The notes under the pieces: model-generated
What the model was told of the DNA's origin: nothing
What the model saw: the letters and a program-made list of their open reading frames with translations, nothing else
Databases searched by the model: none
Assembly: GCA_945829425.1 (NCBI GenBank)
Contig: CALZUQ010000017.1
Span: 1-49,910, forward strand
DNA: 49,910 nucleotides
Direction of reading: 5' to 3'
From: an uncultured bacterium
GTDB taxonomy: Bacteria; Bacteroidota; Bacteroidia; Bacteroidales; Bacteroidaceae
Shown: piece by piece, positions 15,386 through 25,421 of the stretch
How positions within the stretch are numbered: position 1 is the stretch's first letter
How the letters are laid out: the number at the start of each line of letters is the position of its first letter
Made by a program: the position numbers and the translations under genes

Positions 15386-16837
15386 TTACTTTCGAATCAT
15401 CTTCTTGCCATTGACGATAACAATGCCTTTGTAGTTGTCGTCAACAATCTGACCAGCGAGGTTGTAAACGCGGTTGCTCTTTACGAGAGAAGGAGCAGAT
15501 ACATTCTCAATACCTGTAGAACCGCCTATTGTAAACTCATAACCACCAAAGCCAATCTGTGAAGAGTGCTGGAAGAGCCAATAGCAACCACCTGCCTTTA
15601 CGCTGAAAGTGAGGTAACCCCAGAAATTCTGGTTGCCACCTGCGATTACATAAGGAGCTGTATCAACACCGTCAACAACCTTCATGGAGTTGTGAATCTC
15701 CTGAATCTCGTCAGCAGAGAGGTATTTCTTACGTGTTGTACCATCGTCTAGTGACTCATTCTGACCGTTTACGTAGCCTTCGGCCTTGTAAGCAATAGGA
15801 GTCTTTGTAGCCTCATCGACAACATAAGTGTTTCGGTTGCCCTTGTTAGAGAATACGCGTACCTTTACAGTTCCGTCAGCCTTTGGAGAGAACTTGTAGT
15901 AGAGACCATTGATAGGCATTCCCTTGCTTCCGTCTGGCTCATAGAAAGTATAGAGACCACGCCACATACCTGTTGCAACACCATCTGTAGTAACCTCCTC
16001 AGCATCGAGAGCAACGTATGGGTTTCCTGTTCCGAGGATATAGTCGAAGTAATCAGTCTTCTTATCGTCGAGGTTCTGGTTCTTAACGTCCCACTTCACA
16101 TCATGCCATTCCTGCCATCCCGGGAAACCAGCACCTGGCTCTCCCTGTACGTCCTTAGGATTTGCACCTGCAACAGCCACAACCTCCATGTTTGCAGTGC
16201 TGAAGTTCACGAGAGACTTTCCATCAGCTACAGTAGCGTTTGCGAAGACATCAGAAGCAGTTGTGATAGGAGTGCATGAATATACTGTCTTTCCCTCCTC
16301 GTTTACCTCTGCCTTCCAGTCGGTAATCTCTGTTGAGCAAGCATTGTATGACTCTGTCTCACCAGCAGGACTATCAGCACCCTCGTAGGTAACAGTCATA
16401 GTTGCAATCTGCACTGTAGAGCCCTTGCGAGCGAAGGTAACCTTTGCTGCAGAACCTTCCCAAAGAGCATCTGTGAAAGTGCCTGGAGTAGCGTCAATAT
16501 TGTCTGCCTTGATATTGTTTCCTGTCAGCTCAATCTTCTTGATGTTGGCACCACCAGCCTCAATGTCTATTGAGCAACCTGTTGCAAGGCGGAAAGTGAT
16601 AGCGCCATTGGTGTTCCAGAAACGCACTGGAGTGTTTCCGTTAGTAGCCACAGTGATGGTTACGTCGCCCTGAGTAACTTTCTGTCCTACTTCAAGAGGT
16701 GTTGCGCCTCCAGCTTCAGGAACTGCAAATCCAAAAGCGTCTGGCTTTGTAAGATCAAGAGTCACGGTCTTGTCTGCTGCGAAGGCAGCTGTTGCTGTAG
16801 CGATGAGAGCTACTGCCATGAGTAAAATCTTTTTCAT
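15386..16837 (-). CDS. Secreted protein of unknown function in the pectin locus
   Basis: 483 aa with a signal peptide (MKKILLMAVALIATATAAFA). The N-terminal part is rich in beta structure (VTLDLTKPDAFGFAV, VTITVATNGNTPVRFW), and a second large region contains WRGLYTFYEPDGSKG and FWGYLTFSVKAGGCYWLFQH. It ends in the Prevotella-type tail SNRVYNLAGQIVDDNYKGIV and a final GKKMIRK. No catalytic motif is visible. Its place directly after SusD and before the GH28, plus its secretion signal, suggests a surface or outer-membrane glycan-binding protein, but that is inference. It follows SusD by 178 nt and I see no clear TAnnTTTG promoter in that gap. Confidence 0.8.
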   Translation of the reverse strand: MKKILLMAVALIATATAAFAADKTVTLDLTKPDAFGFAVPEAGGATPLEVGQKVTQGDVTITVATNGNTPVRFWNTNGAITFRLATGCSIDIEAGGANIKKIELTGNNIKADNIDATPGTFTDALWEGSAAKVTFARKGSTVQIATMTVTYEGADSPAGETESYNACSTEITDWKAEVNEEGKTVYSCTPITTASDVFANATVADGKSLVNFSTANMEVVAVAGANPKDVQGEPGAGFPGWQEWHDVKWDVKNQNLDDKKTDYFDYILGTGNPYVALDAEEVTTDGVATGMWRGLYTFYEPDGSKGMPINGLYYKFSPKADGTVKVRVFSNKGNRNTYVVDEATKTPIAYKAEGYVNGQNESLDDGTTRKKYLSADEIQEIHNSMKVVDGVDTAPYVIAGGNQNFWGYLTFSVKAGGCYWLFQHSSQIGFGGYEFTIGGSTGIENVSAPSLVKSNRVYNLAGQIVDDNYKGIVIVNGKKMIRK

Positions 16838-17015
16838 AAATAAAGTTTTTTTGTAATTGGTTATTTGTTAGTAATAAAAGAGTCGCCTTTTTTGCTAGAG
16901 AGCTACAAAAAGTGACTGTTTCTGTCCTTTTGTTCAGCTGTTCTGTCCTTTTCCCCCTCACTCCTAGTTTCTTTAGAAAAGAGAAGCAGAGGTGAGAGAG
17001 AAAAGGCGGAAAAGA

Positions 17016-19217
17016 TTATTCAGCGAGAGGGTCGAAGGTGCCGTTAGCATTTCCACGGTTTGTATCCTGCCATCCAATGGTTTGGAGGAGGTTTGCATCA
17101 GAGTTCAAAGCGCCCTGAGCAAGACCGAGGAAGTAGTATTTTGCCCAGAAGTGCATGAACATCTGAGCTTGGTTGGAATCGTAGGCATCTCCAGCACGTG
17201 TCTTGCGAACAAGGTGGTCTTGATACCATGCTTTCAGAGTCTCCTGCTGAGCAGCAAGGTCTTTACGGAGGTCGATAGCCTTGCAACGCTCCTCACCATC
17301 GCCAGTGATAGGGTCAGAGGCTACTGTTGTTCCCGTTCCGAAGCCGAGACCATCGTTCCAATCGTTGCTGACACGGTATTCAAGATTCTCACGACGCTGA
17401 CCATTGAAAGGCTTGAATCCTAACCAAGTGCAGGTATTACCACCCCACCCTGTGAGTGTCCAAGAAGAAGGAGCGCCTGGAATTTCAGAGAAGTTGGCAC
17501 CACCATCGAAGAGCAGCCAACGACGCATGTCGTCGAAGCGCTTTCCTTCGTAAGCTAACTCTATCTGACGCTCGTAGAGAACAGCAGCCATACATGTCTG
17601 CTGACTTGCTGTGATATTCTCCAATCCGCAGTCTCCAGTGTATCCTACACGCTGACGAATCTGTACGAGGGCATTCTTTGCTTCCTCAAGCTTATTAGCA
17701 CCAGCGGCAGCCTCTGCAAAGTTCAGAAGTACCTCAGCATATCTAATCTCTACGTAAGGAGCAGCAGAATAGAGGAAACCGCTCTGGTTGGCACTTGCTG
17801 CCCAATTCTGATAGAGAGGAGAAGGATTGATGTCAAGGTCGTCGGAACGCTTACGAATATACATTCCCTTGTTGCTGGAACCGAGGTTGTCAGCTCCATA
17901 TCCACCGTTCTTGATATTATCTCGCTCGTCTGTGGTCTGGTACCATGCATAGTTCCAGAGTTCATAGTCTTTTCCGCTATTGTAAGAAGGGTTCTCTGGG
18001 TTCTGCTGAGTAGCGTCTCCATCGAATGCCCAACGTACGCCAGGGAATGCGAAGGTGCGATAGAAGCGAGGGTCGCGGTTCATGAATGGATACTCAGCCT
18101 CGTAGTCAATAGATGACTTTGGCAGAGAGGAGTATGCTTCGCAGTTGGCAGGAATCTTTCCGTCTGCCATTGGGAAGAGGTCTACGATCATGGCAGATGC
18201 GTTGAGTCCGCTACCTGTAGCATTCTTCGGACGGATGCCACGCTCCCAAGGGTTGTTCTTCTGTGTGTCGCCGCTTTGGATGGTATTGTAAAGCGTTACG
18301 AAGATATCCTCTGAACAGCGAGTCTTTGTGAAGATCTTAGCAAAAGCCGAACCGTTTATCTCATTGCCTTCACCCATGTACAGGTTGTGTCCACAACTGT
18401 TTATAACAGAGAGGTCTTTCTTCATTTCCTCATAGGCGGTTTGCCATCTACTCTGGTCGTTGGCTCTATTGAAGAGTGGTGAAGCCCAAAGCAGAAGCAC
18501 ACGTCCCTTGAGGGCGAGAGCAGTTCCAGAAGTCACTCTTCCCCAGTTGTTTGCCGACCACCCACCATTTGTAGTGGATGCAGCGAGCAGCTTTGCAGAT
18601 GTCTCAAGGTCTTTGAGAATAAACTCTATGCTTGCCTTTGCAGAAGAACGAGGAGTAGAGTTTGTCTCTAGAGGTTCAAGCACCTCACTGATGATAGGCA
18701 CACCTCCATACCATTTCACCATCTGGTAGTAGCACCATGCACGGAAGAAATATACCTGTCCGAGGAGTTCGTCCTTCTTGTCTTGAGGGAGAGCGCCCTC
18801 GCTGATGCCTTTTATGACATCGTTGATATTCCTTATTCTTCCCCAGACACTTGCTTGGATGTTGTTTGACTGGTTGTGGAAATAGTCAGGAACGGTAGCA
18901 ACACCATTCTGAACCATCATCTCGTTCTCAGGATGCACAAAGATTGAGAATCCTGCATATTCCTCAGTAGACTTTGACTGGTCGTCTGCATTTCCGGTAC
19001 AGTTGTATTTCCAATTGGCATTAGACGTAGGGTCAGGGAGACACCATGAGTAGACATCACTGACGCGTCGGCTGGCACCCTCATAGTAGTCGTAGATACC
19101 AGAATTGACATTGTCGTAGTTCTTCTTCTCCTCAAGGAAGGTATCGCTGCAGGATGCCAGAGTGAAGAGTGCCAGAGCGGCAATTCCTACCTTATTATAT
19201 ATATTGTTCATGTTCAT
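17016..19217 (-). CDS. SusD/RagB-family outer-membrane lipoprotein (pectin binding)
   Basis: 733 aa from the ATG at 19217. The frame is open further upstream, but the earlier start would be a TTG; the ATG at 19211 is an alternative. The lipobox LFTLASC puts the acylated Cys at residue 23. SusD hallmarks follow: an N-terminal helical region with SRRVSDVYSW, 'AWCYYQMVKWYGGVPIISEVLEP', 'LKGRVLLLWASPLFN', and a C-terminal 'RYAEVLLNFAEAAAGANKLEEAKNALVQIRQRVGYTG', then 'LYERQIELAYEGKRFDDMRRW'. SusD proteins sit over the SusC barrel and capture oligosaccharides. At over 730 aa it is longer than the usual ~550-600. It starts 48 nt after the SusC stop, the normal pairing. Confidence 0.95.
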   Translation of the reverse strand: MNMNNIYNKVGIAALALFTLASCSDTFLEEKKNYDNVNSGIYDYYEGASRRVSDVYSWCLPDPTSNANWKYNCTGNADDQSKSTEEYAGFSIFVHPENEMMVQNGVATVPDYFHNQSNNIQASVWGRIRNINDVIKGISEGALPQDKKDELLGQVYFFRAWCYYQMVKWYGGVPIISEVLEPLETNSTPRSSAKASIEFILKDLETSAKLLAASTTNGGWSANNWGRVTSGTALALKGRVLLLWASPLFNRANDQSRWQTAYEEMKKDLSVINSCGHNLYMGEGNEINGSAFAKIFTKTRCSEDIFVTLYNTIQSGDTQKNNPWERGIRPKNATGSGLNASAMIVDLFPMADGKIPANCEAYSSLPKSSIDYEAEYPFMNRDPRFYRTFAFPGVRWAFDGDATQQNPENPSYNSGKDYELWNYAWYQTTDERDNIKNGGYGADNLGSSNKGMYIRKRSDDLDINPSPLYQNWAASANQSGFLYSAAPYVEIRYAEVLLNFAEAAAGANKLEEAKNALVQIRQRVGYTGDCGLENITASQQTCMAAVLYERQIELAYEGKRFDDMRRWLLFDGGANFSEIPGAPSSWTLTGWGGNTCTWLGFKPFNGQRRENLEYRVSNDWNDGLGFGTGTTVASDPITGDGEERCKAIDLRKDLAAQQETLKAWYQDHLVRKTRAGDAYDSNQAQMFMHFWAKYYFLGLAQGALNSDANLLQTIGWQDTNRGNANGTFDPLAE

Positions 19218-19265
19218 TTCTATGTTTTTTAGAATCAATGATTTTTTCCAATACTTCCCAAATGA

Positions 19266-22200
19266 TTAGAAACCGAGGTTCACACCGATTGTCCACTTGC
19301 GGAGGTTAGGATAGCTGCCGTAGCCAGAGAGTGTGCTGATGAAATGATCAGGGTATGGATTATAGAAGCTAATCAGGTTCTGGCCAGTAACATTAATACG
19401 GCAAGACTGTATGCCTATCTTCTTCACGATTTCTGAAGGAATGGTGTAAGCGAGAGTGAGGCGGTTAAGCTGTACGCGTGCTCCACTGATACGCCAGAAA
19501 GACGATGTCACTGAGTTTACAGTAGAGTATGCGAGGTTAGGATACTTCGCACCACGGTTTGCCTCTGTAAGCACATTTCCCTGAGCGTCTGTAATGGTTT
19601 CATAAGAGAACATATTGTCCACGTTCCAGAAAGAAGGCATGTTTGTCATCTCGATGCCATAAGAGCCTGGCTTAAGAGCAGAAGACGGCACAAAGCTGTA
19701 TGCTCCCCAGCTTGCAGAGAGTTGGGCAGTGAGTGAAATGCCCTTATATTCAGCAGAGAGATTTGTTGTGAATCCGTAAGGATTGCTTGTACGCTTTGAG
19801 AGTTGCACCTGATCGTTATCGATGTCTACGATGCCATCTGGTCCTGCATACGAGCCATCTTCTTGCTGTGGTCCACGAACATCCTTATAGATAAGCATAC
19901 CTGGACGAACCTTATCTTTTGTCATGCCCATATAAGAGGTGATGTTGTACATGTCGAAGTATTCCTCTATCTCTTGGTAAGAGCGGAACATTCCGAGACA
20001 TTCCATACCCCATACTCCAACGTCAGAGCGTCCACCTTCCTGAATCTGGCGGTAAGTATACTCTTTTGCGAAGTCCATGAAATGAACCTTGTTGTCAGAG
20101 TAGCCGGTATTGATGCCCACACGGTACTTAAAGTCCTTTCCAATCTTGTCTTTCCATGTTATTCCTAATTCAACACCATAGTTGTCCATCTCACCGATGT
20201 TGAGAGCAGCTGTCTGAGAGCCAATAGTTGTCGGTGTAGAGTGGTGAATATTGAGAAGCATCTCACGGTTCCAGGTGTAGTAAGCGTCGAAGTTTATGGA
20301 GAGACGACTGTTGAGTGTATTGAAGTCGATACCGAAGTTGCTCTTGTAAGACTTGTCCCAATGAACGTTTCGGTTAACAGCAGAGTTGTTCTTGTTGATG
20401 GTGATACGGTTGTCGGTCTCTTGGTTTGTTCCCTCACCGAATACCGGACCGCGGTTCTGGTCTTGAGCGTATACCTGCATCCACTGCCATGCCGCTGTAT
20501 TGTCACGTCCTGTAAGACCAAATGAAGCACGCAACTTAAGGTAGTTTACCCACTTCACGTTTCTCATCCATTCCTCCTCACTAATTACCCAACCAGCACT
20601 TGCAGAAGGGAAGTAGCCCCACATGTTCTCTGGAGCGAACTTTGTAGAAGCATCGGCACGCATGAGGAATTCAAGGAGGTACTTGTTTGAATAGGCGTAG
20701 TTGACACGTCCGATATAAGAGAGCGTACCAGACTCCGAGCGAGTGAAGGTAACGACCTTTGTGTTTCCTTCGGCAGAGTTAGACTGTCCGGTGGTGAAAG
20801 GATAAGGGTCGCTGACCATTCCGTATAGATATTCTGACTCCGCCTCTGACTTCTCTATTGAGAACAGTCCACCAATATGGTGCTTTCCAAAGTCGTGTGA
20901 GTAGTTCAGAGTGAAGTTCAGCTGATAGTTGTCGGTACGTGTTGAGTTACGGCTAAGGAACGATGGAGAACCGTTTGAAACAGTGAGAGGCACGTAGTTG
21001 CTATCAAGGAGGATGTCATCGAGAGTAACGCCCTCATAGTACATGCCAGTATCGTTGTAGAGGTGTGAGCCGCTTCCATAGCGAGTCTTCATAGAATAGA
21101 CAGTATAGTCGGTACCATACTGGTTTGTCTTGTCTGTGTTCACAGACTTTGCGTATGTGATGCGTCCGGAGAGTCCCTTAAGAGGTTCCCATATTCCACC
21201 GAAGTCAATGTCCACACTTCCATTTACGTTGATGTTTGATGTCACCATACGGCTATAGTCGCCATTCTCTCGAAGGGTAGAGAAGGAATAGAGCTGGTCA
21301 GTGGCAATCTGATTGTTTGAGATGCCATAGGCAGCGATAGGCATACCATTCACATACTCTGGGATATAGCGTGGTCGAGTGAGCAGGATGTTGTAGTCCT
21401 TCTCGTTTGAAGAGCCACCAACCTTTACGAGTGGAGTATTCTTCTTTCCGTTATCACCACTTACTGTGATGTTAGCCTTCAACCATTTTGTTACCTTCAC
21501 GTCAACTCCAGCACGGTAGTTCCAACGGTCGTAGTCAAGCTTCCCAAGGTTACCGTCCTGCTTGAAGTAAGAGATGCCTGCGAAGTAGTTAGCACGCTCA
21601 GTAGCGCCAGAGATATTCGCGCTGTGCTTCATAGTGAATCCCGTCTTCCAATTCTCATCGAGAAGGTCGTAGTTGAGACTCTTCATCTTTGTCAGTTCAT
21701 CGAACTGATAAAGATCCGTAGTCTTCAGAGTCACGCCGGACTTCTGGTTGTTTGCTGTCTTTATAGCATTATACAAACGACCGTATTCATAAGCGTCAAG
21801 CATCTTTGGGCGAGCCACTTCATCAGTAAAACCGAATGTGCCGCTATATGAGATACGAGGTGCTCCAAGCTTACCTTTCTTCGTGGTGACAAGGATTACA
21901 CCGTTAGCGGCACGCGCACCGTAAACAGCTGCGGCAGCGTCCTTGAGGACAGAGATAGACTCCACCTCAGAAGGGTCAAGGTTGTTGAAGGCTGTAGCAC
22001 CAAGGTTCTCACTCGTATTGCCTGTCTTAACGTCATTGGGATAGATATAACCGTCAATGACGTAGAGAGGTTCCTGTGAAGTCACTCCGACATCACCCAA
22101 AGAGTTGGTGTCACGGATTTTAATTGTTGCGTTCTCTCCAGGACGGCTCTCACCACCGCTTACGCTGACACCGTTTACGAGTCCTGAGAGCGTCGATGCC

Positions 22201-22658
22201 AGACCACCGCTTGAGAGGTCTTGGATCTCGTCCATAGGCACTGTAGCGATGGAACCAGTGAGGTGTGCTTTCTTCTGAGAGCCATAACCTACCACGACAA
22301 CCTCATTGAGAGAGGTATCTGCTGGCTTCAATTTAATATCTGTACCAGCCTTCACCTCCTCTGTGTTATAACCTATATACGATACTCGTATCTTAGTGCC
22401 TTCAGGAACTGACAAGGTATAATTACCATTTATGTCGGTTACAGTTCCTGAACCTTTTGCACCTACTACCATCACGGACGCTCCGATTACCGGCTCGCCA
22501 TTTTCATCGAGGACTGTACCTTTCACCGTTTTTGTCTGTGCCAAAGCGAAGACAGGAGAAAGGAATATGGCAAGGACAATAAGAGAGAGGACCTTTGCCA
22601 TCCTTTTATTATGGTTTGAAATATTGTTCATGGTGTATATATTCTTTCTGTTAATCAT
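19266..22658 (-). CDS. SusC/RagA-family TonB-dependent outer-membrane transporter
   Basis: 1,130 aa from ATG 22658; the ATG at 22631 (MNNISNHNKRMAKVLS) is an equally good start. After the signal peptide (…PVFALAQ) comes a carboxypeptidase-regulatory-like domain (VKGTVLDENGEPVIGASVMV, about 43-115), then the start of the plug with LNEVVVVGYGSQKKAHLTGS and DAAAAVYGARAANGVILVTT, then a long beta-barrel ending in the aromatic RKWTIGVNLGF. The final Phe is the usual barrel-insertion signal. SusC proteins import oligosaccharides held by SusD, using TonB energy; here pectin fragments by context. The full-length frame is intact. Confidence 0.96.
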   Translation of the reverse strand: MINRKNIYTMNNISNHNKRMAKVLSLIVLAIFLSPVFALAQTKTVKGTVLDENGEPVIGASVMVVGAKGSGTVTDINGNYTLSVPEGTKIRVSYIGYNTEEVKAGTDIKLKPADTSLNEVVVVGYGSQKKAHLTGSIATVPMDEIQDLSSGGLASTLSGLVNGVSVSGGESRPGENATIKIRDTNSLGDVGVTSQEPLYVIDGYIYPNDVKTGNTSENLGATAFNNLDPSEVESISVLKDAAAAVYGARAANGVILVTTKKGKLGAPRISYSGTFGFTDEVARPKMLDAYEYGRLYNAIKTANNQKSGVTLKTTDLYQFDELTKMKSLNYDLLDENWKTGFTMKHSANISGATERANYFAGISYFKQDGNLGKLDYDRWNYRAGVDVKVTKWLKANITVSGDNGKKNTPLVKVGGSSNEKDYNILLTRPRYIPEYVNGMPIAAYGISNNQIATDQLYSFSTLRENGDYSRMVTSNINVNGSVDIDFGGIWEPLKGLSGRITYAKSVNTDKTNQYGTDYTVYSMKTRYGSGSHLYNDTGMYYEGVTLDDILLDSNYVPLTVSNGSPSFLSRNSTRTDNYQLNFTLNYSHDFGKHHIGGLFSIEKSEAESEYLYGMVSDPYPFTTGQSNSAEGNTKVVTFTRSESGTLSYIGRVNYAYSNKYLLEFLMRADASTKFAPENMWGYFPSASAGWVISEEEWMRNVKWVNYLKLRASFGLTGRDNTAAWQWMQVYAQDQNRGPVFGEGTNQETDNRITINKNNSAVNRNVHWDKSYKSNFGIDFNTLNSRLSINFDAYYTWNREMLLNIHHSTPTTIGSQTAALNIGEMDNYGVELGITWKDKIGKDFKYRVGINTGYSDNKVHFMDFAKEYTYRQIQEGGRSDVGVWGMECLGMFRSYQEIEEYFDMYNITSYMGMTKDKVRPGMLIYKDVRGPQQEDGSYAGPDGIVDIDNDQVQLSKRTSNPYGFTTNLSAEYKGISLTAQLSASWGAYSFVPSSALKPGSYGIEMTNMPSFWNVDNMFSYETITDAQGNVLTEANRGAKYPNLAYSTVNSVTSSFWRISGARVQLNRLTLAYTIPSEIVKKIGIQSCRINVTGQNLISFYNPYPDHFISTLSGYGSYPNLRKWTIGVNLGF

Positions 22659-22679
22659 TAGGGAAAAGTTCTTGTCCCA

Positions 22680-24230
22680 TTAATACCAACGAGGATCACC
22701 TGCATTTGCAGCTGCTGCCAGTCCTACCGGCTTCAACGAAAGTCCTCCGTTAGGCTGCGAGAAATCAAGCGGTTTGAGGTCAGAATCATTGAACTCTTGA
22801 ACATCGTCTTTGACAGTATAGAAATTTCCGTACTGATCCGTACGTCCACTGGGACCGTAATCCGTAGAATGAGGTGTACAAGCAGGAGAATTAGACATGA
22901 AATTATTTGTCGTTGTCTTTATCCACTGCGACTGAAGCAACTGATAAAGCCTATAAACATCGAAGAACACACAGTCTGTAACACTTATCCACAACGCTTT
23001 CCCGTTTTGAGTGTTAGGCATATTATTTGCAAAATCCTTCTTTGGGTTCGTTCTTATGAAAGAAGATTTTTTCAATGTATATTCAAGGAAGTTTTGAGTA
23101 TTTCCGAAAATCTTTCTAGGCTGTGCGTTAGAACTGTTACTGTAACGAATGAAATACTGTTCTTTTTCGTTCAGTTCCGTATTATAGAACGTACTATTCT
23201 GAATAGTAATCTTCTGTATCAAGCCATTTGAGCTACCAGTAAGGTTTATCCACGGCGTGGTGTTAGTGGCATTGGCAGCCTGTATGATGCAGTCAACAAC
23301 GCGCAGGTCACGTAAAGACCATGGCTTGGCGTTTCCATAGAGCAATGTAGCAGGAAGGTTCTTCACCCAACACTCTTGTATAACGACTGGTCTTTCGATA
23401 ACAAAGCCATCCTGGTTAGCGCCAAGAGCTTTATATCCCAAAGCTTCCGTTGATATGGAGGCATCAGGTTCTGCACCAAGTGTTATAAGTCCCATACTCT
23501 TTGGCATATTCGTACAGTCGAAGTTTATGAACTTCACTTTCAGACCGCTCTGCGTAGTGATGTAACCGTTCTCTCCGACCTTCAGTGTAGCTCGTTTAAC
23601 CTTGTCAGAGCTACGGAATGTGGTAGGGTACAATCCAAAATCCACTGGAGCATTGAGAGTATACTCCTGTCCGGCTTCCATCTCAAAAGCGATTTCATAA
23701 TTGTTCGGATCAGAAGCCAGAGCCTCATCCAATGTTGCTTTGTTGGATGCAATATATCCGTTTATAAACTCTGCAACATCGGTGCCTACCGGGATTGAAA
23801 CGCCTTCCACCATCGTTGAGAAGACGAAAGACTTTGCCTCTACAGCATCACTATTGTTGTATTTCTGATTTCCGAGAGCCTTTACCGATGTCAGGTATTT
23901 GGTGTCCTCGAGTTTTGTGAATGTTACGCTTACTCCGTCAACAATACTGTCCGTTATGACTGGAGTCGTAACGTCTCCGCTCTGTATTGCGACATTCACG
24001 AGATAGCCTCCTGCACCGCGTACCAAAGGCCACGTCATTTGTACCATCTCACCGTTTGTGGTATTAATGGTAGCAAAACAGCTCTTGTCAAGGTCTGGAG
24101 ATACCAGTTGCGTATTGCGTACATCGCTGGCAAACTGAGGGTCATCATCGTAACCATCGACACAAGAGACGAACATTGTTGCCGAAGTACATAACAACAC
24201 TGTGGCAAGCTTAAAAAATGTTTTTCTCAT
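22680..24230 (-). CDS. DUF4957/DUF5123 lipoprotein of the pectin locus
   Basis: 516 aa. The lipobox FVSC places the acylated Cys at residue 23. An Ig/FnIII-like domain follows (MVQMTWPLVRGAGGYLVNV, about 60-145). The remainder looks like a beta-helix: VDFGLYPTTFRSSDKVKRAT, VIQECWVKNLPATLLYGN, IQKITIQNSTFYNT. It ends with AANAGDPRWY, as DUF5123 proteins do. These proteins occur beside SusC/D in pectin loci and are thought to be surface glycan-binding proteins. It starts ahead of SusC with only 21 nt between, so it is translated in the same operon. Confidence 0.88.
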   Translation of the reverse strand: MRKTFFKLATVLLCTSATMFVSCVDGYDDDPQFASDVRNTQLVSPDLDKSCFATINTTNGEMVQMTWPLVRGAGGYLVNVAIQSGDVTTPVITDSIVDGVSVTFTKLEDTKYLTSVKALGNQKYNNSDAVEAKSFVFSTMVEGVSIPVGTDVAEFINGYIASNKATLDEALASDPNNYEIAFEMEAGQEYTLNAPVDFGLYPTTFRSSDKVKRATLKVGENGYITTQSGLKVKFINFDCTNMPKSMGLITLGAEPDASISTEALGYKALGANQDGFVIERPVVIQECWVKNLPATLLYGNAKPWSLRDLRVVDCIIQAANATNTTPWINLTGSSNGLIQKITIQNSTFYNTELNEKEQYFIRYSNSSNAQPRKIFGNTQNFLEYTLKKSSFIRTNPKKDFANNMPNTQNGKALWISVTDCVFFDVYRLYQLLQSQWIKTTTNNFMSNSPACTPHSTDYGPSGRTDQYGNFYTVKDDVQEFNDSDLKPLDFSQPNGGLSLKPVGLAAAANAGDPRWY

Positions 24231-24377
24231 AGATTCTGTTAATTATTTAAGTTATTATTAATTCGCGTATATAGTTTGAATATCCTTATCAATTACCTCC
24301 CACTTTCCTTTTTCCACTTGAAATTGAGTGGATGATTAAGATACCGTCTGAAAGCACATGACACATTACTCTGGTCT

Positions 24378-25370
24378 TCAGAAGAACACCTCTTTCAGAT
24401 AAGCCACGTTGTCGCCGAAGTTTCCCTTTACGTTACGTACGTCCTGGGCGTTGCGTGAGCGCTCTACGGTGAGCCATCCGCAGTATTTTATCTTCTGCAA
24501 TGTCTTCTTCACCTCCTGCATGTCGATGTCGGTGTCGTGTCGCAATGTGACGCGGTCGGTGTTCGAGACATGTATCTGGCAGATGCGCTTTCTCCCGAGG
24601 GTCTTCAGCTCACGGCAGATAAGCTCTGTCGACGATGATGCGCCCTCTGTCTGTCCTGCCTTGAACCTGTCACAGGCATCCTGGAAATTATAGTATAGCA
24701 GTATGCCTTTCGACCCTATGTCCTGAAGCATCTTCTTCGAGAACTCGGCAGGCATCTGTGTCCTTATGCCTATTACGACACCGTGCTGACGAGCCATTTC
24801 TCCTGCCATGCGCAGACGTGAGCAGAGGATGTCATATTCCTCGCCACTGCCCTTCTGCCATTCGCTTCCTGACCCTCCGAGTGGCAGGAAAGCTACCTTC
24901 GCTCCGAACTTCTCCATTGTTTCGAAGCAGTCGGCAAAGAGCTGGCGGTAGTTCTCCGTATGCTCTGCATCGGTATGTGTGCGGCATTCCTTCTTGCCTT
25001 CGGGTGTCGTATATTCGTCGAAGTTACGTTTTATCAACGACTGTGCGAAGAAGCCGGACATAGCCATGGAGTGGACCTGTATGCCGAGTGAGTCTGCGGC
25101 AGCCCTGAACTGCTTGGTGTCTTTCTCGTTGCCACGGAAGCGGTTGTCGAAGAGCACCCTTCTGCCAAGACCTCCCATATCCATCTCCACACCGTCGGCA
25201 TTAATATCCTTGGCGAGGGCAAAGGCTCCGAGCTTCTGTCTTTTCAGCATCATCCAGTCGCAGCAGCTTATGCCTTCTATCTGCGCCAGAGCCTCAGGAA
25301 TGGTCAGCGTAAGCAATATGGCCGCCGCCACAATGCGCGGAATGATATTTCGTTTCAGACGGTCATTCAT
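24378..25370 (-). CDS. Exported sugar-phosphate isomerase/epimerase-like TIM-barrel protein
   Basis: 330 aa with an N-terminal signal-like segment (IIPRIVAAAILLTLTIPEALAQ). The mature part matches the xylose-isomerase-like/AP-endonuclease-2 TIM barrel: ALAKDINADGVEMDMGGLG, ADSLGIQVHSMAMSGFFAQ, AKVAFLPLGGSGSEW, KRICQIHVSNTD and CGWLTVERSRN, with acidic and His residues at strand ends that would bind a metal. Cytosolic relatives isomerise or epimerise sugars. An exported version in a pectin locus might act on uronic acids or degradation products, but no substrate can be inferred. It sits 147 nt upstream of the DUF5123 gene and 51 nt downstream of PL1. Confidence 0.8.
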   Translation of the reverse strand: MNDRLKRNIIPRIVAAAILLTLTIPEALAQIEGISCCDWMMLKRQKLGAFALAKDINADGVEMDMGGLGRRVLFDNRFRGNEKDTKQFRAAADSLGIQVHSMAMSGFFAQSLIKRNFDEYTTPEGKKECRTHTDAEHTENYRQLFADCFETMEKFGAKVAFLPLGGSGSEWQKGSGEEYDILCSRLRMAGEMARQHGVVIGIRTQMPAEFSKKMLQDIGSKGILLYYNFQDACDRFKAGQTEGASSSTELICRELKTLGRKRICQIHVSNTDRVTLRHDTDIDMQEVKKTLQKIKYCGWLTVERSRNAQDVRNVKGNFGDNVAYLKEVFF

Positions 25371-25421
25371 ATCTTTCTTTGTTGTCTTTCTTCGTGATTA
25401 AAAAACGTTCAAAAGAAGGAG

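Noticed and set aside
22980..22995. DnaA-box-like TTATCCACA
   Set aside because: A single copy inside the DUF5123 coding sequence; no cluster.
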